DNA from: an uncultured Lachnospiraceae bacterium
Lineage (GTDB): Bacteria; Bacillota; Clostridia; Lachnospirales; Lachnospiraceae
Length of the DNA stretch: 35,226 nt
Direction: 5' to 3'
Assembly (NCBI GenBank): GCA_947175435.1
Contig: CAMWMS010000009.1
Span: 1-35,226 of the forward strand
In this document: one piece after another, positions 1-9,840 of the stretch
Layout of the letters: every line of letters starts with the position of its first letter
Position numbering within the stretch: position 1 is the stretch's first letter
The notes under the pieces: model-generated
What the model was told of the DNA's origin: nothing
Seen by the model: the letters and a program-made list of their open reading frames with translations, nothing else
The model's database searches: none
Made by a program: the position numbers and the translations under genes

Positions 1-677
1 TCGGAGCGGAGGCATTACTCAGGTGGGGATGCGAGCAGTACGGCAATGTATCTCCCGCGGTGTTCATTCCGATTCTGGAGGAGAGCGGACTGATCATTCC
101 GGTCGGAAAATATGTCATGTGGCAGGCGGCTCAGACATGCCGTAAATGGAGGGAGATTATCCCGCACTTCCATGTCAATGTGAATCTGTCCTATGTCCAG
201 ATGAACAAGAGTGATCTGATCGAGGATGTGGAGAAATGCATCAAGGAAGTAGGTATTCCGCCGGAAAGCCTGGTGCTGGAGCTGACAGAGAGCGGCTATA
301 TTGAGACAGACAGCAGGATCAAGAGCCTGTTTAAAGATCTGAAGGAGAAAAACATTGATCTGGCGCTGGATGATTTCGGAACAGGTTATTCCAATATGCG
401 TTATCTGAAGGAGATACAAGCGACTACAGTCAAGATTGACAGAAGTTTTGTCGTGCAGGCGCTTAAGAATGATCATGACTATAATATTATCAATCATATT
501 ATTGACATGGTGCACAGCTTGGGATTTTCCGTATGCATGGAAGGCATAGAGGAAGAAGATGAGCTGAACAAGATGATGGAGACGAAGCCGGATATGATAC
601 AGGGATATTTCTTCGGAAAGCCCTCGCCGGCCGACCAGTTTGAGGAGCAGTTCCTACATACTACAAGTTTTCTTTGA
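1..677 (+). CDS. EAL-domain cyclic-di-GMP phosphodiesterase, C-terminal part (5' end outside window)
   Basis: Frame open from base 3 reads GAEALLRWGCEQYGNVSPAVFIPILEESGLIIPVGKYV...; EALLR motif, LVLELTES, DDFGTGYSN, KIDRSFV, EGIE and QGYFFGKP are canonical EAL motifs. Confidence 0.93.
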   Translation, partial: GAEALLRWGCEQYGNVSPAVFIPILEESGLIIPVGKYVMWQAAQTCRKWREIIPHFHVNVNLSYVQMNKSDLIEDVEKCIKEVGIPPESLVLELTESGYIETDSRIKSLFKDLKEKNIDLALDDFGTGYSNMRYLKEIQATTVKIDRSFVVQALKNDHDYNIINHIIDMVHSLGFSVCMEGIEEEDELNKMMETKPDMIQGYFFGKPSPADQFEEQFLHTTSFL

Positions 678-1689
678 TCCGGATATCGATGTCCACATAA
701 TCATTGCAGACGGCGGGAAGTTCGCCGGTGGTCAGATAGGTAAACAGAATAGCAAGGGGCTTAGAACCCTGTAAGAAGGGCTGTTGGCAGATAGTAGCTG
801 CGATCAGTCCTTTTTCTATATACTCTCTTGTAGTATCGACGATATCGTTGGTGATGACGGTAATCCCGTTCTGACGTCCTGAGTCGGTCACGGCACGACA
901 GCCGCCGTAGACGCCGCCGGCGGTAAAATAGAGCGCATTGATCTCGGGATGGCGCACGAGCAGCGAGGCAGTGAGGTCGTAGCTTTCCGATTCATTGTCA
1001 TTATTATTGACGATATCCACTATGCGGATATTGCCGTAGGCAGCCGTGGCATGACGAAAGCCTGCGATACGTTCGGTGTGGCACAGGATATTCCGGGAAC
1101 CGGATATGATACCTACACGGACATCACCCTGAATGTGATTACAGGTCATCAGGTGCATGAGACCGCCGGCAGTTTCTCCCGAACGATAGAAATGACAGCC
1201 GATATAAGCGATACGCCTGGAGTTCTCGATATCCGTATTCAGCGTAACTACGGGGATACCGAGGGCGTGAAGTTCATCGATTTTCTCCCGTACGGCGGGA
1301 TCGTTGTAGGGGGAGAGTGCGAGGCCGTTGATACCTTCGGCGACAAGTTGGTCGATGGCATGTAGTTGCTGCTTTAGATCATAGTCGGTCTGACGAATCA
1401 GCACGGAACAGTTATAGTCTATAAGTTCCTCCGCCTTGGCGTTGACACCTGCCAGAATGTCATCATAGAAGACTGTTCCCAGCCCCAGCAGGACGACTCC
1501 GAGCTTCAGATTCTTCTTGCGGGCGGCGAGAACGATCCCGGCCTTATTGGGTTTATAGTCCAGAGTCTGTGCGATTTCCAGTACTTTCTGCCGCGTCTGT
1601 GCATTGACAGAACCGCGGTTGTTCAGTACGCGGTCTACCGTGCCGCGGGATACGCCTGCAAGGGCGGCGATCTCTTTGATGGTTGCCAT
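661..1689 (-). CDS. LacI-family transcriptional regulator
   Basis: MATIKEIAALAGVSRGTVDRVLNNRGSVNAQTRQKVLEIAQTLDYKPN is a LacI HTH, followed by a periplasmic-binding-like sensor domain. Internal ATG at 1689 preferred over the ORF-track start. Confidence 0.92.
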   Translation of the reverse strand: MATIKEIAALAGVSRGTVDRVLNNRGSVNAQTRQKVLEIAQTLDYKPNKAGIVLAARKKNLKLGVVLLGLGTVFYDDILAGVNAKAEELIDYNCSVLIRQTDYDLKQQLHAIDQLVAEGINGLALSPYNDPAVREKIDELHALGIPVVTLNTDIENSRRIAYIGCHFYRSGETAGGLMHLMTCNHIQGDVRVGIISGSRNILCHTERIAGFRHATAAYGNIRIVDIVNNNDNESESYDLTASLLVRHPEINALYFTAGGVYGGCRAVTDSGRQNGITVITNDIVDTTREYIEKGLIAATICQQPFLQGSKPLAILFTYLTTGELPAVCNDYVDIDIRIKENL

Positions 1690-1936
1690 GGGGAGTTCCT
1701 TTCTATAGATCGTTTGTGTGATTTTTGGCTGCATTTAGAGTAGCATAATGGGGGTGGGAAGTCAAATGCGGGGATAGGCCACTCGGACGCACCGCAATTC
1801 TGCGCTGTGCATTGGCTGGGGGATAAGGAGTAACGAAATAGACAATATGGAAGGTTACGTTTTGTGTATTATTACGAAAAAATTTTATGGTCTTGATTTT
1901 GCGTCGGGCAAAGATTATCATGAAATTAATAGGTAG

Positions 1937-1950
1937 CGTGCACGTGCACG
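1937..1950. promoter_or_regulatory. 14-bp perfect palindrome CGTGCACGTGCACG, candidate operator
   Basis: Perfect self-complementary 14-mer in the divergent lacI-kinase intergenic region; the half element GCGTGCA is repeated directly ~20 bp downstream. Confidence 0.45.
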
Positions 1951-2000
1951 GTCGAGCGTGCAAGATAGATTTGCAGGCTGAGTAAGAATGGAGGGTTACC

Positions 2001-3476
2001 ATGTTGTATATTGGCGTAGACTTAGGAACCAGCGCCGTGAAACTTCTGCTGATGGAGGGAAACGGTAAGATCGTAAATATTGTATCAAAGGAATATCCGC
2101 TCTATTTCCCGCATCCGGGCTGGTCGGAACAGAAGCCGGAGGATTGGTATGAGCAGAGCGTGGCAGGAATCAAAGAATTGATTGCCGGTGTGGACAGAAG
2201 TCAGATTGCGGGAATCAGTTTCGGCGGACAGATGCATGGACTTGTCATTCTGGACGAGAATGATGAAGTAATTCGTCCGGCTATCCTGTGGAATGATGGG
2301 AGAACTACGGAGGAATGCGATTATCTGAATCAGGTGATCGGCAAGGACAAATTGTCGGCTTATACCGCCAATATATCTTTTACGGGATTTACCGCGCCGA
2401 AGGTACTCTGGGTGAAAAATAAGGAACCCGAGAACTTTGCCAGAATCAGGAAGATCATGCTTCCCAAGGATTACATTGCCTATAAGCTTACGGGAGTCCA
2501 CTGCACCGATGTGTCAGATGCGTCAGGCATGCTTCTTTTCGATGTGAAGAACCGCTGCTGGTCTAAGGAGATGTGCGAGATCTGCGGGGTGAAGGAAGAG
2601 CAGCTGGCGAAAGTGTATGAGAGCTATGAGACGGTGGGGACGGTACTGCCTGAAATTGCGGAAGAACTGGGTATTCCGGCCACAGTAAAAGTGGCGGCCG
2701 GAGGCGGTGACAATGCGGCGGCAGCCGTGGGAACCGGTACGGTGGGTGACGGAATGTGTAATATTTCGCTGGGCACCAGCGGTACGATCTTTATTTCTTC
2801 CGGTAAGTTCGGCGTGGATAAGTATAATGCGCTTCATGCTTTTGCACACGCGGACGGGCATTATCATCTGATGGGGTGCATGTTAAGTGCGGCCTCCTGT
2901 AATAAATGGTGGATGGACGAAATCATCGGCACCACGGATTATGCGGCGGAGCAGAAAGCGATAACCGATGATAAGCTGGGGGAGAATCATGTATATTTCC
3001 TGCCTTATCTGATGGGAGAGCGTTCTCCTCACAATGATCCTAATGCACGGGGCACTTTTATCGGCATGACGATGGATACCACCAGAGCGGACATGACGCA
3101 GGCGGTACTGGAGGGTGTGGCTTATGCCTTGCGGGACTCGTTGGAAGTGGCGAAGTCTCTGGGAATTAAGATAGAACGGACGAAGATCTGCGGCGGCGGC
3201 GCGAAGAGCCCGCTGTGGAAAAAGATGATTGCCAACATCATGAACCTGAAGGTGGATGTGATCGAGAGCGAGGAGGGACCCGCTATGGGCGGCGCGATGC
3301 TCGCGGCGGTTGCCTGCGGTGAGTATACAAGCGTGGAAGAAGCGGCGGCGAAGATCGTCAAAGTAGTGGATACGGTAGAGCCCACGCTTGAACTTGTGGA
3401 GAAATATGAGGCCCGATATCAGAAATTCAAGAAGATCTATCCGGCGTGTAAGGAACTGTTCGGCGCTATCATGTAA
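2001..3476 (+). CDS. xylB: FGGY-family carbohydrate kinase (xylulokinase-like)
   Basis: MLYIGVDLGTSAVKLLLM..., GISFGGQMHGLV, SLGTSGTIF, PYLMGERSPHNDPNARGTFIGM, CGGGAKSPLWKKMIANI; GAGGG Shine-Dalgarno upstream. Confidence 0.88.
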   Translation: MLYIGVDLGTSAVKLLLMEGNGKIVNIVSKEYPLYFPHPGWSEQKPEDWYEQSVAGIKELIAGVDRSQIAGISFGGQMHGLVILDENDEVIRPAILWNDGRTTEECDYLNQVIGKDKLSAYTANISFTGFTAPKVLWVKNKEPENFARIRKIMLPKDYIAYKLTGVHCTDVSDASGMLLFDVKNRCWSKEMCEICGVKEEQLAKVYESYETVGTVLPEIAEELGIPATVKVAAGGGDNAAAAVGTGTVGDGMCNISLGTSGTIFISSGKFGVDKYNALHAFAHADGHYHLMGCMLSAASCNKWWMDEIIGTTDYAAEQKAITDDKLGENHVYFLPYLMGERSPHNDPNARGTFIGMTMDTTRADMTQAVLEGVAYALRDSLEVAKSLGIKIERTKICGGGAKSPLWKKMIANIMNLKVDVIESEEGPAMGGAMLAAVACGEYTSVEEAAAKIVKVVDTVEPTLELVEKYEARYQKFKKIYPACKELFGAIM

Positions 3477-3591
3477 AAGCGCTATAAATAAATAGTAACT
3501 GTTCAGAAGGTGCAGCTTCGTAACTGTGAAGAACAGAGTTATGAACAGCTATAATAAATATTGCAAACGTACAGAAAGGAGCGTATTACCA

Positions 3592-4215
3592 ATGGAGATC
3601 AAAAAAATTACAGACTCCGCATTTCGTAAATACGGCAGAGTCGTGCAGGGAATCGACTTCAGTGATCTGATGGAGGCTATTAAGAAAGAAACGCCGCTGC
3701 CGGAAGGCGTTGCCTATGAACCTTCGGTTAAGGTGTTAGAGGCGACGACCGCGGCGAAAGAATTACAGAAGAGAACATACGGAGAGCTGCCCATTGAGGT
3801 GGGATATTGCAACGGTCATAATTATAAGCTGAATGCGGTAGAGTACCACAGAAGCTCCGAGATCAATGTGGCGGCCACGGATGCGATTTTAATCGTCGGT
3901 ATGCAGCAGGATATTACGGATGATTTTACATACGACACGTCCTTAATGGAAGCATTCCTGGTGCCTGCGGGCACAGCAGTAGAAATTTATGCCACAACGC
4001 TTCACTATGCACCCTGCAGTGCAGACGAAGGCGGATTTCAAGTAGGGATAGTACTGCCTGCGGGCACGAATTACCCCTTGGACGAGGCACACGCGGATTG
4101 GGAGGATGCCCTGATCACGGCGAAGAACAAGTGGTTGATCGGTCATGCGGAAGGCGGACTGGATGCAGGTGCACATATCGGACTGATCGGAAAGAATCTT
4201 GATATCAGAGAGTGA
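3592..4215 (+). CDS. DUF4867-type protein, probable sugar-metabolism cupin-like enzyme
   Basis: MEIKKITDSAFRKYGRVVQGIDFSDL...; position between FGGY kinase and FucI-like isomerase; AGAAAGGAG SD before ATG 3592. Confidence 0.65.
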   Translation: MEIKKITDSAFRKYGRVVQGIDFSDLMEAIKKETPLPEGVAYEPSVKVLEATTAAKELQKRTYGELPIEVGYCNGHNYKLNAVEYHRSSEINVAATDAILIVGMQQDITDDFTYDTSLMEAFLVPAGTAVEIYATTLHYAPCSADEGGFQVGIVLPAGTNYPLDEAHADWEDALITAKNKWLIGHAEGGLDAGAHIGLIGKNLDIRE

Positions 4216-4308
4216 TGCGAGAAGTGCACAAATAGCTGAGATAACAAACTCGAAACAGCAGAAATATTGTAATGAAACCGGGCAACCCGGATAAAGGAGG
4301 AAAATAAA

Positions 4309-5793
4309 ATGAACAATTTACCCAAAGTAAAAATTGGTATCGTAGCCGTAAGCCGTGACTGCTTCCCGGCTTCGCTGGCAGTTAACAGAAGAAAAGCTCT
4401 TGTGGAGGCATACAAGGCAAAATATGATGCGGCGGACATCTATGAGTGTCCTGTCTGCATTATCGAGAGCGAGATCGACATGGTGAACGCCCTTAAGGAC
4501 ATCAAAGATAACGGGTGTAATGCTTTGTGCGTATATCTGGGCAATTTCGGACCGGAGATTTCGGAGACATTGCTGGCGAAGCACTTTGAAGGACCTAAGA
4601 TGTTTGTGGCAGCTGCGGAGGAATCACAGGAAGATTTGATTCAGGGACGCGGCGACGCATACTGCGGTATGCTGAATGCAAGTTATAACTTAAAGCTGCG
4701 CAATGTGAGAGCATACATTCCGGAATATCCGGTAGGCGATGCGGAGGACTGTGCGGATATGATCCATGAGTTTGTTCCGATCGCGCGTGCTGTTGCGGCA
4801 CTTGCAAGCTTGAAGATCATTTCCTTTGGCCCCAGACCGCTTAATTTCCTGGCTTGTAATGCGCCGATCAAGCAGCTTTATAATCTGGGTGTTGAGATTG
4901 AGGAGAACTCTGAGCTGGATCTGTTTGAAGCTTTTAATAAACATGAAAATGATCCGCGAATCCCTGATGTGGTAAAAGATATGGAAGCGGAGCTCGGTGA
5001 TGGCAATAATAAGCCCACCATCTTGCCGAAGCTGGCGCAGTACGAGCTGACGCTTTTAGACTGGATCGAGGAACATAAGGGATATCGTGAATATGTAGCG
5101 ATTGCCGGAAAATGCTGGCCTGCATTCCAGACACAGTTCGGATTCGTGCCCTGCTATGTGAACAGCCGCTTGACGGGAAGAGGCATTCCGGTATCCTGTG
5201 AGGTAGATATCTACGGCTGCTTAAGTGAGTTTATCGGCGAGGCGGTCAGCGATGATATCGTAACGCTTCTGGATATCAATAACTCCGTACCGAAGGATAT
5301 GTATAAAGAATCCATCGAAGGTAAGTTTGATTATAAATTCACCGATACTTTCATGGGATTCCACTGTGGTAATACCTGCTCCAAGAAGTTGTCCAAGTGC
5401 AGCATGGAATATCAGATGATTATGGCGAGAACACTTCCGGAAGAAGTGACACAGGGCACGCTGGAGGGCGATATCGTTCCCGGCAATATCACATTCTATC
5501 GTCTGCAGAGTACGGCTGACAATATCCTGCGGGCTTATGTGGCAGAGGGTGAGGTTCTGCCGGTAGCTACCAGGTCATTCGGCGGTATCGGTGTATTCGC
5601 GATTCCGGAGATGGGAAGATTCTACCGTCACGTGCTGATCGAGAAAAATTATCCTCATCACGGTGCGGTTGCGTTCGGTCACTATGGCAAGGCATTGTTT
5701 GAGGTATTTAAGTATATCGGCGTGGATGTGAGTGAGATCGGTTATAATCAGCCGAAGAACATACCCTATCCGACGGAGAACCCGTTCGCATAA
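4309..5793 (+). CDS. L-fucose/L-arabinose isomerase family protein
   Basis: 494 aa; KVKIGIVAVSRDCFPASLAVNRR..., GRGIPVSCEVDIYGCLSEFI, FHCGNTCSKKL, GDIVPGNITFYRLQSTADN; AAAGGAGG SD. Confidence 0.85.
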   Translation: MNNLPKVKIGIVAVSRDCFPASLAVNRRKALVEAYKAKYDAADIYECPVCIIESEIDMVNALKDIKDNGCNALCVYLGNFGPEISETLLAKHFEGPKMFVAAAEESQEDLIQGRGDAYCGMLNASYNLKLRNVRAYIPEYPVGDAEDCADMIHEFVPIARAVAALASLKIISFGPRPLNFLACNAPIKQLYNLGVEIEENSELDLFEAFNKHENDPRIPDVVKDMEAELGDGNNKPTILPKLAQYELTLLDWIEEHKGYREYVAIAGKCWPAFQTQFGFVPCYVNSRLTGRGIPVSCEVDIYGCLSEFIGEAVSDDIVTLLDINNSVPKDMYKESIEGKFDYKFTDTFMGFHCGNTCSKKLSKCSMEYQMIMARTLPEEVTQGTLEGDIVPGNITFYRLQSTADNILRAYVAEGEVLPVATRSFGGIGVFAIPEMGRFYRHVLIEKNYPHHGAVAFGHYGKALFEVFKYIGVDVSEIGYNQPKNIPYPTENPFA

Positions 5794-5815
5794 TTAACAG
5801 GTAAGCATAAAATAA

Positions 5816-5856
5816 AACTGCCGCTTCACGAAAATGTATTCGTTGAAGCGGCAGTT
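5816..5856 (+). terminator. Hairpin terminator of sugar operon
   Basis: AACTGCCGCTTCA / TGAAGCGGCAGTT arms right after the isomerase stop, then TGTTATTCT. Confidence 0.8.
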
Positions 5857-5914
5857 GTTATTCTATTAGGAAATTACTCGTTCATGCACGAGTTTGCAAA
5901 GCGGATCTCGCAAT

Positions 5915-5944
5915 GTTAATTTGCGAAGCAAATTAACTTTTTTT
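5915..5944 (+). terminator. Second hairpin terminator
   Basis: GTTAATTTGC-GAA-GCAAATTAAC followed by T7; abuts the stop of the opposing gene. Confidence 0.7.
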
Positions 5945-7166
5945 ACATGGTCGTATCTAACACAGAACCGGTGCTTGCGGCATTATAGCTGCCCTGACTC
6001 GTGTAGGTCTGATTATTCAGGGATTCACCCTGCGTAGCATAGCGGTAGATCTGGTTGACACGATCTGTCATCTTCTCTGCAAAAGAATACGCGCCGGAGA
6101 ACAGATTCTTCACACTGCTCATATCGGATTCCATAAATTTCTCTTCATCAATGGATAAAGACTTGTCGGAACCAACCGTGATCCCCATCTTGGCAAAAGC
6201 GCTCTTGTTGTCGGCCACCAGCTCCTTCAAATAATCAGTCTGCTTGATGACATTGGAGTTCTCACTCTCAGAAGACTTCTTAATCAGTTCATTGTAGTCT
6301 TTTACGAGACCGGACAGAGCGTCAAATATATTGCTTTTGTTATCATTACTGATCGTCATGTTGCCCAAGTTCTCTACAGACTTATAAAGCGCGCTTGCCA
6401 GTTTAGCCGAAGCAGCGTCCTTGGCAGTCTTGGAAGTTCCTTTGTTGGAAGAAGTGCTGTCCGTTTTGTCACTTGAAGAAACACTTCCCATTGTGCCGGC
6501 ATATTTTGCTTTGGAAGAAGTAACTGCTTCGCCTTCCCCAGCCTCACGGTAGATTTTGCTCGCTCTGTCAGCTGCCTTATCTGCGAAAGAACCAATGCCT
6601 TTAAACAGAGTAGTCAGCGTAGGCACGGTGGTTGCACCCGTCTTTTCGTTTACTTTCTTGAAAGTGTCTTCATCAATTGATAATGTACGGTCTGAATTCA
6701 TCGTGATTCCGACTTTGGCAAATAATTTGTAATTCTGATAAGTATAGTCGTTCAGTGCGTCAGCCTGCGCCTGTACCTTGGCGTTTTTACTATTGGAAGC
6801 GCTCTTCATCATGGCATTGTAATCCTTGACGAATGCGGATACACTGTCATACAGCTTATCGATGTTATCTGCGCTGTAGTCGAGACCGCTCATACTTGAT
6901 GCGGTTTCATAGAATTTCCTTGCTGCGCTGGCAGAGGCAGCATCCGTCTCCTTTGTCTTGGAGCTCTTTTTAGAAGAGGTTTCATCCTCCTCGTCTACCT
7001 TGGCATAATAAGACTTCAACATTTTGCCATAGCTGCCGTTCTTGATGGAAGCGTAGTCTGATAATAAGGAAGACATGTCTGATGAACCTGAACCTGATCC
7101 CCCGCCCAGCAGACTGGAATAAGTGTCTGTGAGACCGGAACCTAAACCGTTTAATCCAATACCCAT
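5943..7166 (-). CDS. Secreted/surface-type protein with two FliD C-terminal-like repeats
   Basis: Two homologous modules: LYDSVSAFVKDYNAMMKSASNSKNAKV..FAKVGITMNSDRTLSIDEDTFKK and IFDALSGLVKDYNELIKKSSESENSNV..FAKMGITVGSDKSLSIDEEKFME. Resembles the FliD hook-associated C-terminal pattern. Confidence 0.6.
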   Translation of the reverse strand: MGIGLNGLGSGLTDTYSSLLGGGSGSGSSDMSSLLSDYASIKNGSYGKMLKSYYAKVDEEDETSSKKSSKTKETDAASASAARKFYETASSMSGLDYSADNIDKLYDSVSAFVKDYNAMMKSASNSKNAKVQAQADALNDYTYQNYKLFAKVGITMNSDRTLSIDEDTFKKVNEKTGATTVPTLTTLFKGIGSFADKAADRASKIYREAGEGEAVTSSKAKYAGTMGSVSSSDKTDSTSSNKGTSKTAKDAASAKLASALYKSVENLGNMTISNDNKSNIFDALSGLVKDYNELIKKSSESENSNVIKQTDYLKELVADNKSAFAKMGITVGSDKSLSIDEEKFMESDMSSVKNLFSGAYSFAEKMTDRVNQIYRYATQGESLNNQTYTSQGSYNAASTGSVLDTTM

Positions 7167-7344
7167 ATGATATCCCTCCATGTTGTGAAATAAAATAGTG
7201 ACATCCGTGTCCTATTATTACGTTAATGTGATCTGTTATGCCGCTAATGACGGCATTAAGACATAGATAGTCTTACATATATTATCTCGGCATTTCTTTG
7301 AATTTGTAAAGAGGAAAATCGAAAAAATTTAAGATTTTTATGAC

Positions 7345-7388
7345 AAAAATATGCCGCCTCACAACATTCTGTGGGACGGCGTATTTTT
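7345..7388 (-). terminator. Bidirectional hairpin terminator
   Basis: AAAAATATGCCGCCTCACA ... TGTGGGACGGCGTATTTTT downstream of the minus-strand gene at 7417. Confidence 0.75.
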
Positions 7389-7416
7389 GCGGGCAGAAAA
7401 GAAGATGTCTGTTTGC

Positions 7417-8469
7417 CTAATTTTCCAGTTTTAAGTCGTTTTCTTTGATCCAGCCGATCTTACGCAGAAAGTTGCCTACAAACAGAGAGATAAGCGCAGG
7501 CAGAATGAAACTGATCATGATCAGACTGATCCAGTCCATGGCAGTAATGGATATTTTATTGCCCAGCGCCATGTCGTTTAACCATCCCGTGTAGACACCG
7601 ATCTGGCCTACCAGACCGCAGGTGCCCATACCGGAAGCGACGGGAGTGCCGTTCATCTGCAATTTGAATATACAGGTTGCGAGAGGGCCGGTGGCAGCGG
7701 AAGCAATGATCGGCGGTATCCAGATTCTGGGGTTCTTAATGATATTGCCCATCTGGAGCATGGAAGTGCCCAGTCCTTGAGAAACCAGACCGCTCCATTT
7801 GTTTTCTTTAAAACTCATCACTGCGAAGCCTACCATATTAGCGCAACAGCCGGCCACGGCAGCACCGCCGGCAAGACCGGTGAGTGACAACGCGGCGCAG
7901 ATCGCGGCGGATGAGATCGGCAGAGTCAGCGCGATGCCGACTACTACGGATACGATGATGCCCATAAGGAAGGGCTGTAAGTCCGTCGCCCACATGATCA
8001 GACGTCCGAGAGAGCTTGCCACTGTGCCGATGCCCGGTGCCAGCAGAGTGGAAAATGCCACACCGACATAAATTGTTACAAAAGGAGTGACGAGAATATC
8101 GACCTTGGTCTCCTTGGAGACCAGTTTGCCGCATTCCGCAGCCAGAATCGCTATGATCAGGACTGCGAGAGGGCCGCCCGCACCGCCCAGCTCGTTGGCG
8201 GCTCCGCCCACTGCAGCAAGGGAAAAGAGTACGAGCGGCGGAGCCTGCAGGGCAAAGCCGATGGAGATCGCCATAGCCGGGCCGGCCATATTGGTAGCGT
8301 AGGTGCCTATAGTTACCAGATACTCCATGCCGATCTGCTGACCCAGCGTCTTAATGATCGTACCGATCAGCAGGGAGCAGAACAGACCCTGCGCCATGGC
8401 GCCCAGACAGTCTACCCCATATCGTTTCATAGAGAAAATAATGTTCTTGCGTTTGAGAAATTCTTTCAT
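7417..8469 (-). CDS. PTS sugar transporter subunit IIC-like membrane protein
   Basis: Polytopic; MKRYGVDCLGAMAQGLFCSLLIGTIIKTLG..., GGAGGPLAVLIIAILAAECGKLVSKETKVDILVTP, ...NGTPVASGMGTCGLVGQIG resembles the stand-alone EIIC_2 family. Confidence 0.75.
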   Translation of the reverse strand: MKEFLKRKNIIFSMKRYGVDCLGAMAQGLFCSLLIGTIIKTLGQQIGMEYLVTIGTYATNMAGPAMAISIGFALQAPPLVLFSLAAVGGAANELGGAGGPLAVLIIAILAAECGKLVSKETKVDILVTPFVTIYVGVAFSTLLAPGIGTVASSLGRLIMWATDLQPFLMGIIVSVVVGIALTLPISSAAICAALSLTGLAGGAAVAGCCANMVGFAVMSFKENKWSGLVSQGLGTSMLQMGNIIKNPRIWIPPIIASAATGPLATCIFKLQMNGTPVASGMGTCGLVGQIGVYTGWLNDMALGNKISITAMDWISLIMISFILPALISLFVGNFLRKIGWIKENDLKLEN

Positions 8470-8646
8470 GATGGTTGATTCCTTTCCTGGAAACATGAAT
8501 GATTGACGAGACAGGTGTAAAGACTTCTGTCTTGTCAGTTACGTTACATCATATTGTAATGGAATGTGGGGGAATGTCAAGGGGATTTACACGGCGCACA
8601 AAATCAGATATACTGGTTGTAGGCACAGGAAGACGGGAGGTATGGG

Positions 8647-9135
8647 ATGAAGAAAGCAAGAAACGAATTACTGCAGTTCCTGGCGGGGCTGGCGATGCTG
8701 ATCGCTGGGCTGTTTATTTTTTCGCAGAAGGTCATGGTATCTTCCGGATTCTTCGGATACGGATTCAGCCTTGGTGGTTTTCATATGGGCAACGGTCTGA
8801 TTATGGTGCCTTTTATCATCGGGGTAGTCTGGATGTTTGCATCCGGGGGGAGTATTGCGTCGAAGATATTTACGGCGGCGGGGGTATTTATCGTTGTCGT
8901 GGCGGTCATCATGACTACACATATTTCTCTGGTACATGTTACTCTGTACGAGTGGGTGGTGATCTTAGTGCTGATTTTCGGCGGCGCAGGATTGCTTGCG
9001 AGGATTCTTTTCAGGGCAAGGCCCGCATCGGATGATAGACGGCAGGATGATCCCGGTCGTCAGATCGAGGAGACGAAATCCAGAGTCGACGCAATTGAGG
9101 ATGAATTGGAGTGTATGAAAAGGGAGAAGAGATAA
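8647..9135 (+). CDS. Small membrane protein with charged/coiled C-terminus, unknown function
   Basis: GGGAGG SD before ATG 8647; four hydrophobic segments then RQIEETKSRVDAIEDELECMKREKR. Confidence 0.7.
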   Translation: MKKARNELLQFLAGLAMLIAGLFIFSQKVMVSSGFFGYGFSLGGFHMGNGLIMVPFIIGVVWMFASGGSIASKIFTAAGVFIVVVAVIMTTHISLVHVTLYEWVVILVLIFGGAGLLARILFRARPASDDRRQDDPGRQIEETKSRVDAIEDELECMKREKR

Positions 9136-9146
9136 TAAAAAATATG

Positions 9147-9188
9147 ATACCCTGCATATACTTGTAATAACAATAGTATGCAGGGTAT
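9147..9188 (+). promoter_or_regulatory. 12-bp perfect-stem hairpin overlapping the putative ribosome-binding region of the deacetylase gene
   Basis: ATACCCTGCATA (9147-9158) pairs with TATGCAGGGTAT (9177-9188); ATG 9193 lies 4 nt beyond the stem. Confidence 0.5.
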
Positions 9189-9192
9189 TATT

Positions 9193-9640
9193 ATGCGTAA
9201 AAAGAAAACACATTGGAACGATAAGATTAAACTTGCGATGTGTGAATTAGAAGGAAAAATGCAGAAAGATTACGCAACAGGCGGGAATGAGCGGGTATGG
9301 CCGGCACCGGATCAGGTAGAAGCATGGACAGCACAGCGGCAGAGAGAGAAAAGCAGCGGCCGGTATTGCGGCAGTCAGCACTGTGGCAGCAGTGTGCCCT
9401 CCGAATACCGGACAAAGGAGGAGCAGAAACGAAAGGGATTTGTGCAGAATGTATTGATGCAGGTGGCGAAGTCGGCGGCATTTGCGCTGGCAACCGTTGC
9501 GCTGATACAGGGAGTGGTTAAGGTGCTGCCGGATTCCATTACGGTCAGCAGCTCCGTGGGCGGTCGGGAACTGCCGATCTATTGTGTGGAGACGGATAAA
9601 AAACAGGTGGCCCTCAGCTTCGATGCTGCATGGGGGAATG
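9193..9640 (+). pseudogene. N-terminal part of interrupted PdaB-like polysaccharide deacetylase
   Basis: MRKKKTHWNDKIK...; TM segment ...FALATVALIQGVVKVLPDSIT; ELPIYCVETDKKQVALSFDAAWGN is the start of a NodB domain, cut at AWGN and continuing in frame at 21147. Confidence 0.9.
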
Positions 9641-9840
9641 GTCGGTTGATGGAACGGGATTTCCGTGATAGAGTGCATATTTGTGTAGCAGTGAAATAAG
9701 GATTTGTGACTGGCAGGAAGGTATCGGCGAAAAAATCGTGGATACTTTTTTTGTGTTTCCCTGCTTTTGTGTTCCTGCGCTTCCTCATGTACAAAGCACA
9801 GTCCCTGTGCCGGGTACTCCCGAGAAAGGAGGGCTAAAAG

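Noticed and set aside
8567-8576. Third copy of TGGGGGAATG, considered as another attachment site
   Set aside because: Flanks show no match to the attB or attP arms. A chance 10-mer match in a window this size is unlikely (roughly 0.07 expected on two strands with uniform bases) but not impossible, and there is no reading-frame disruption.
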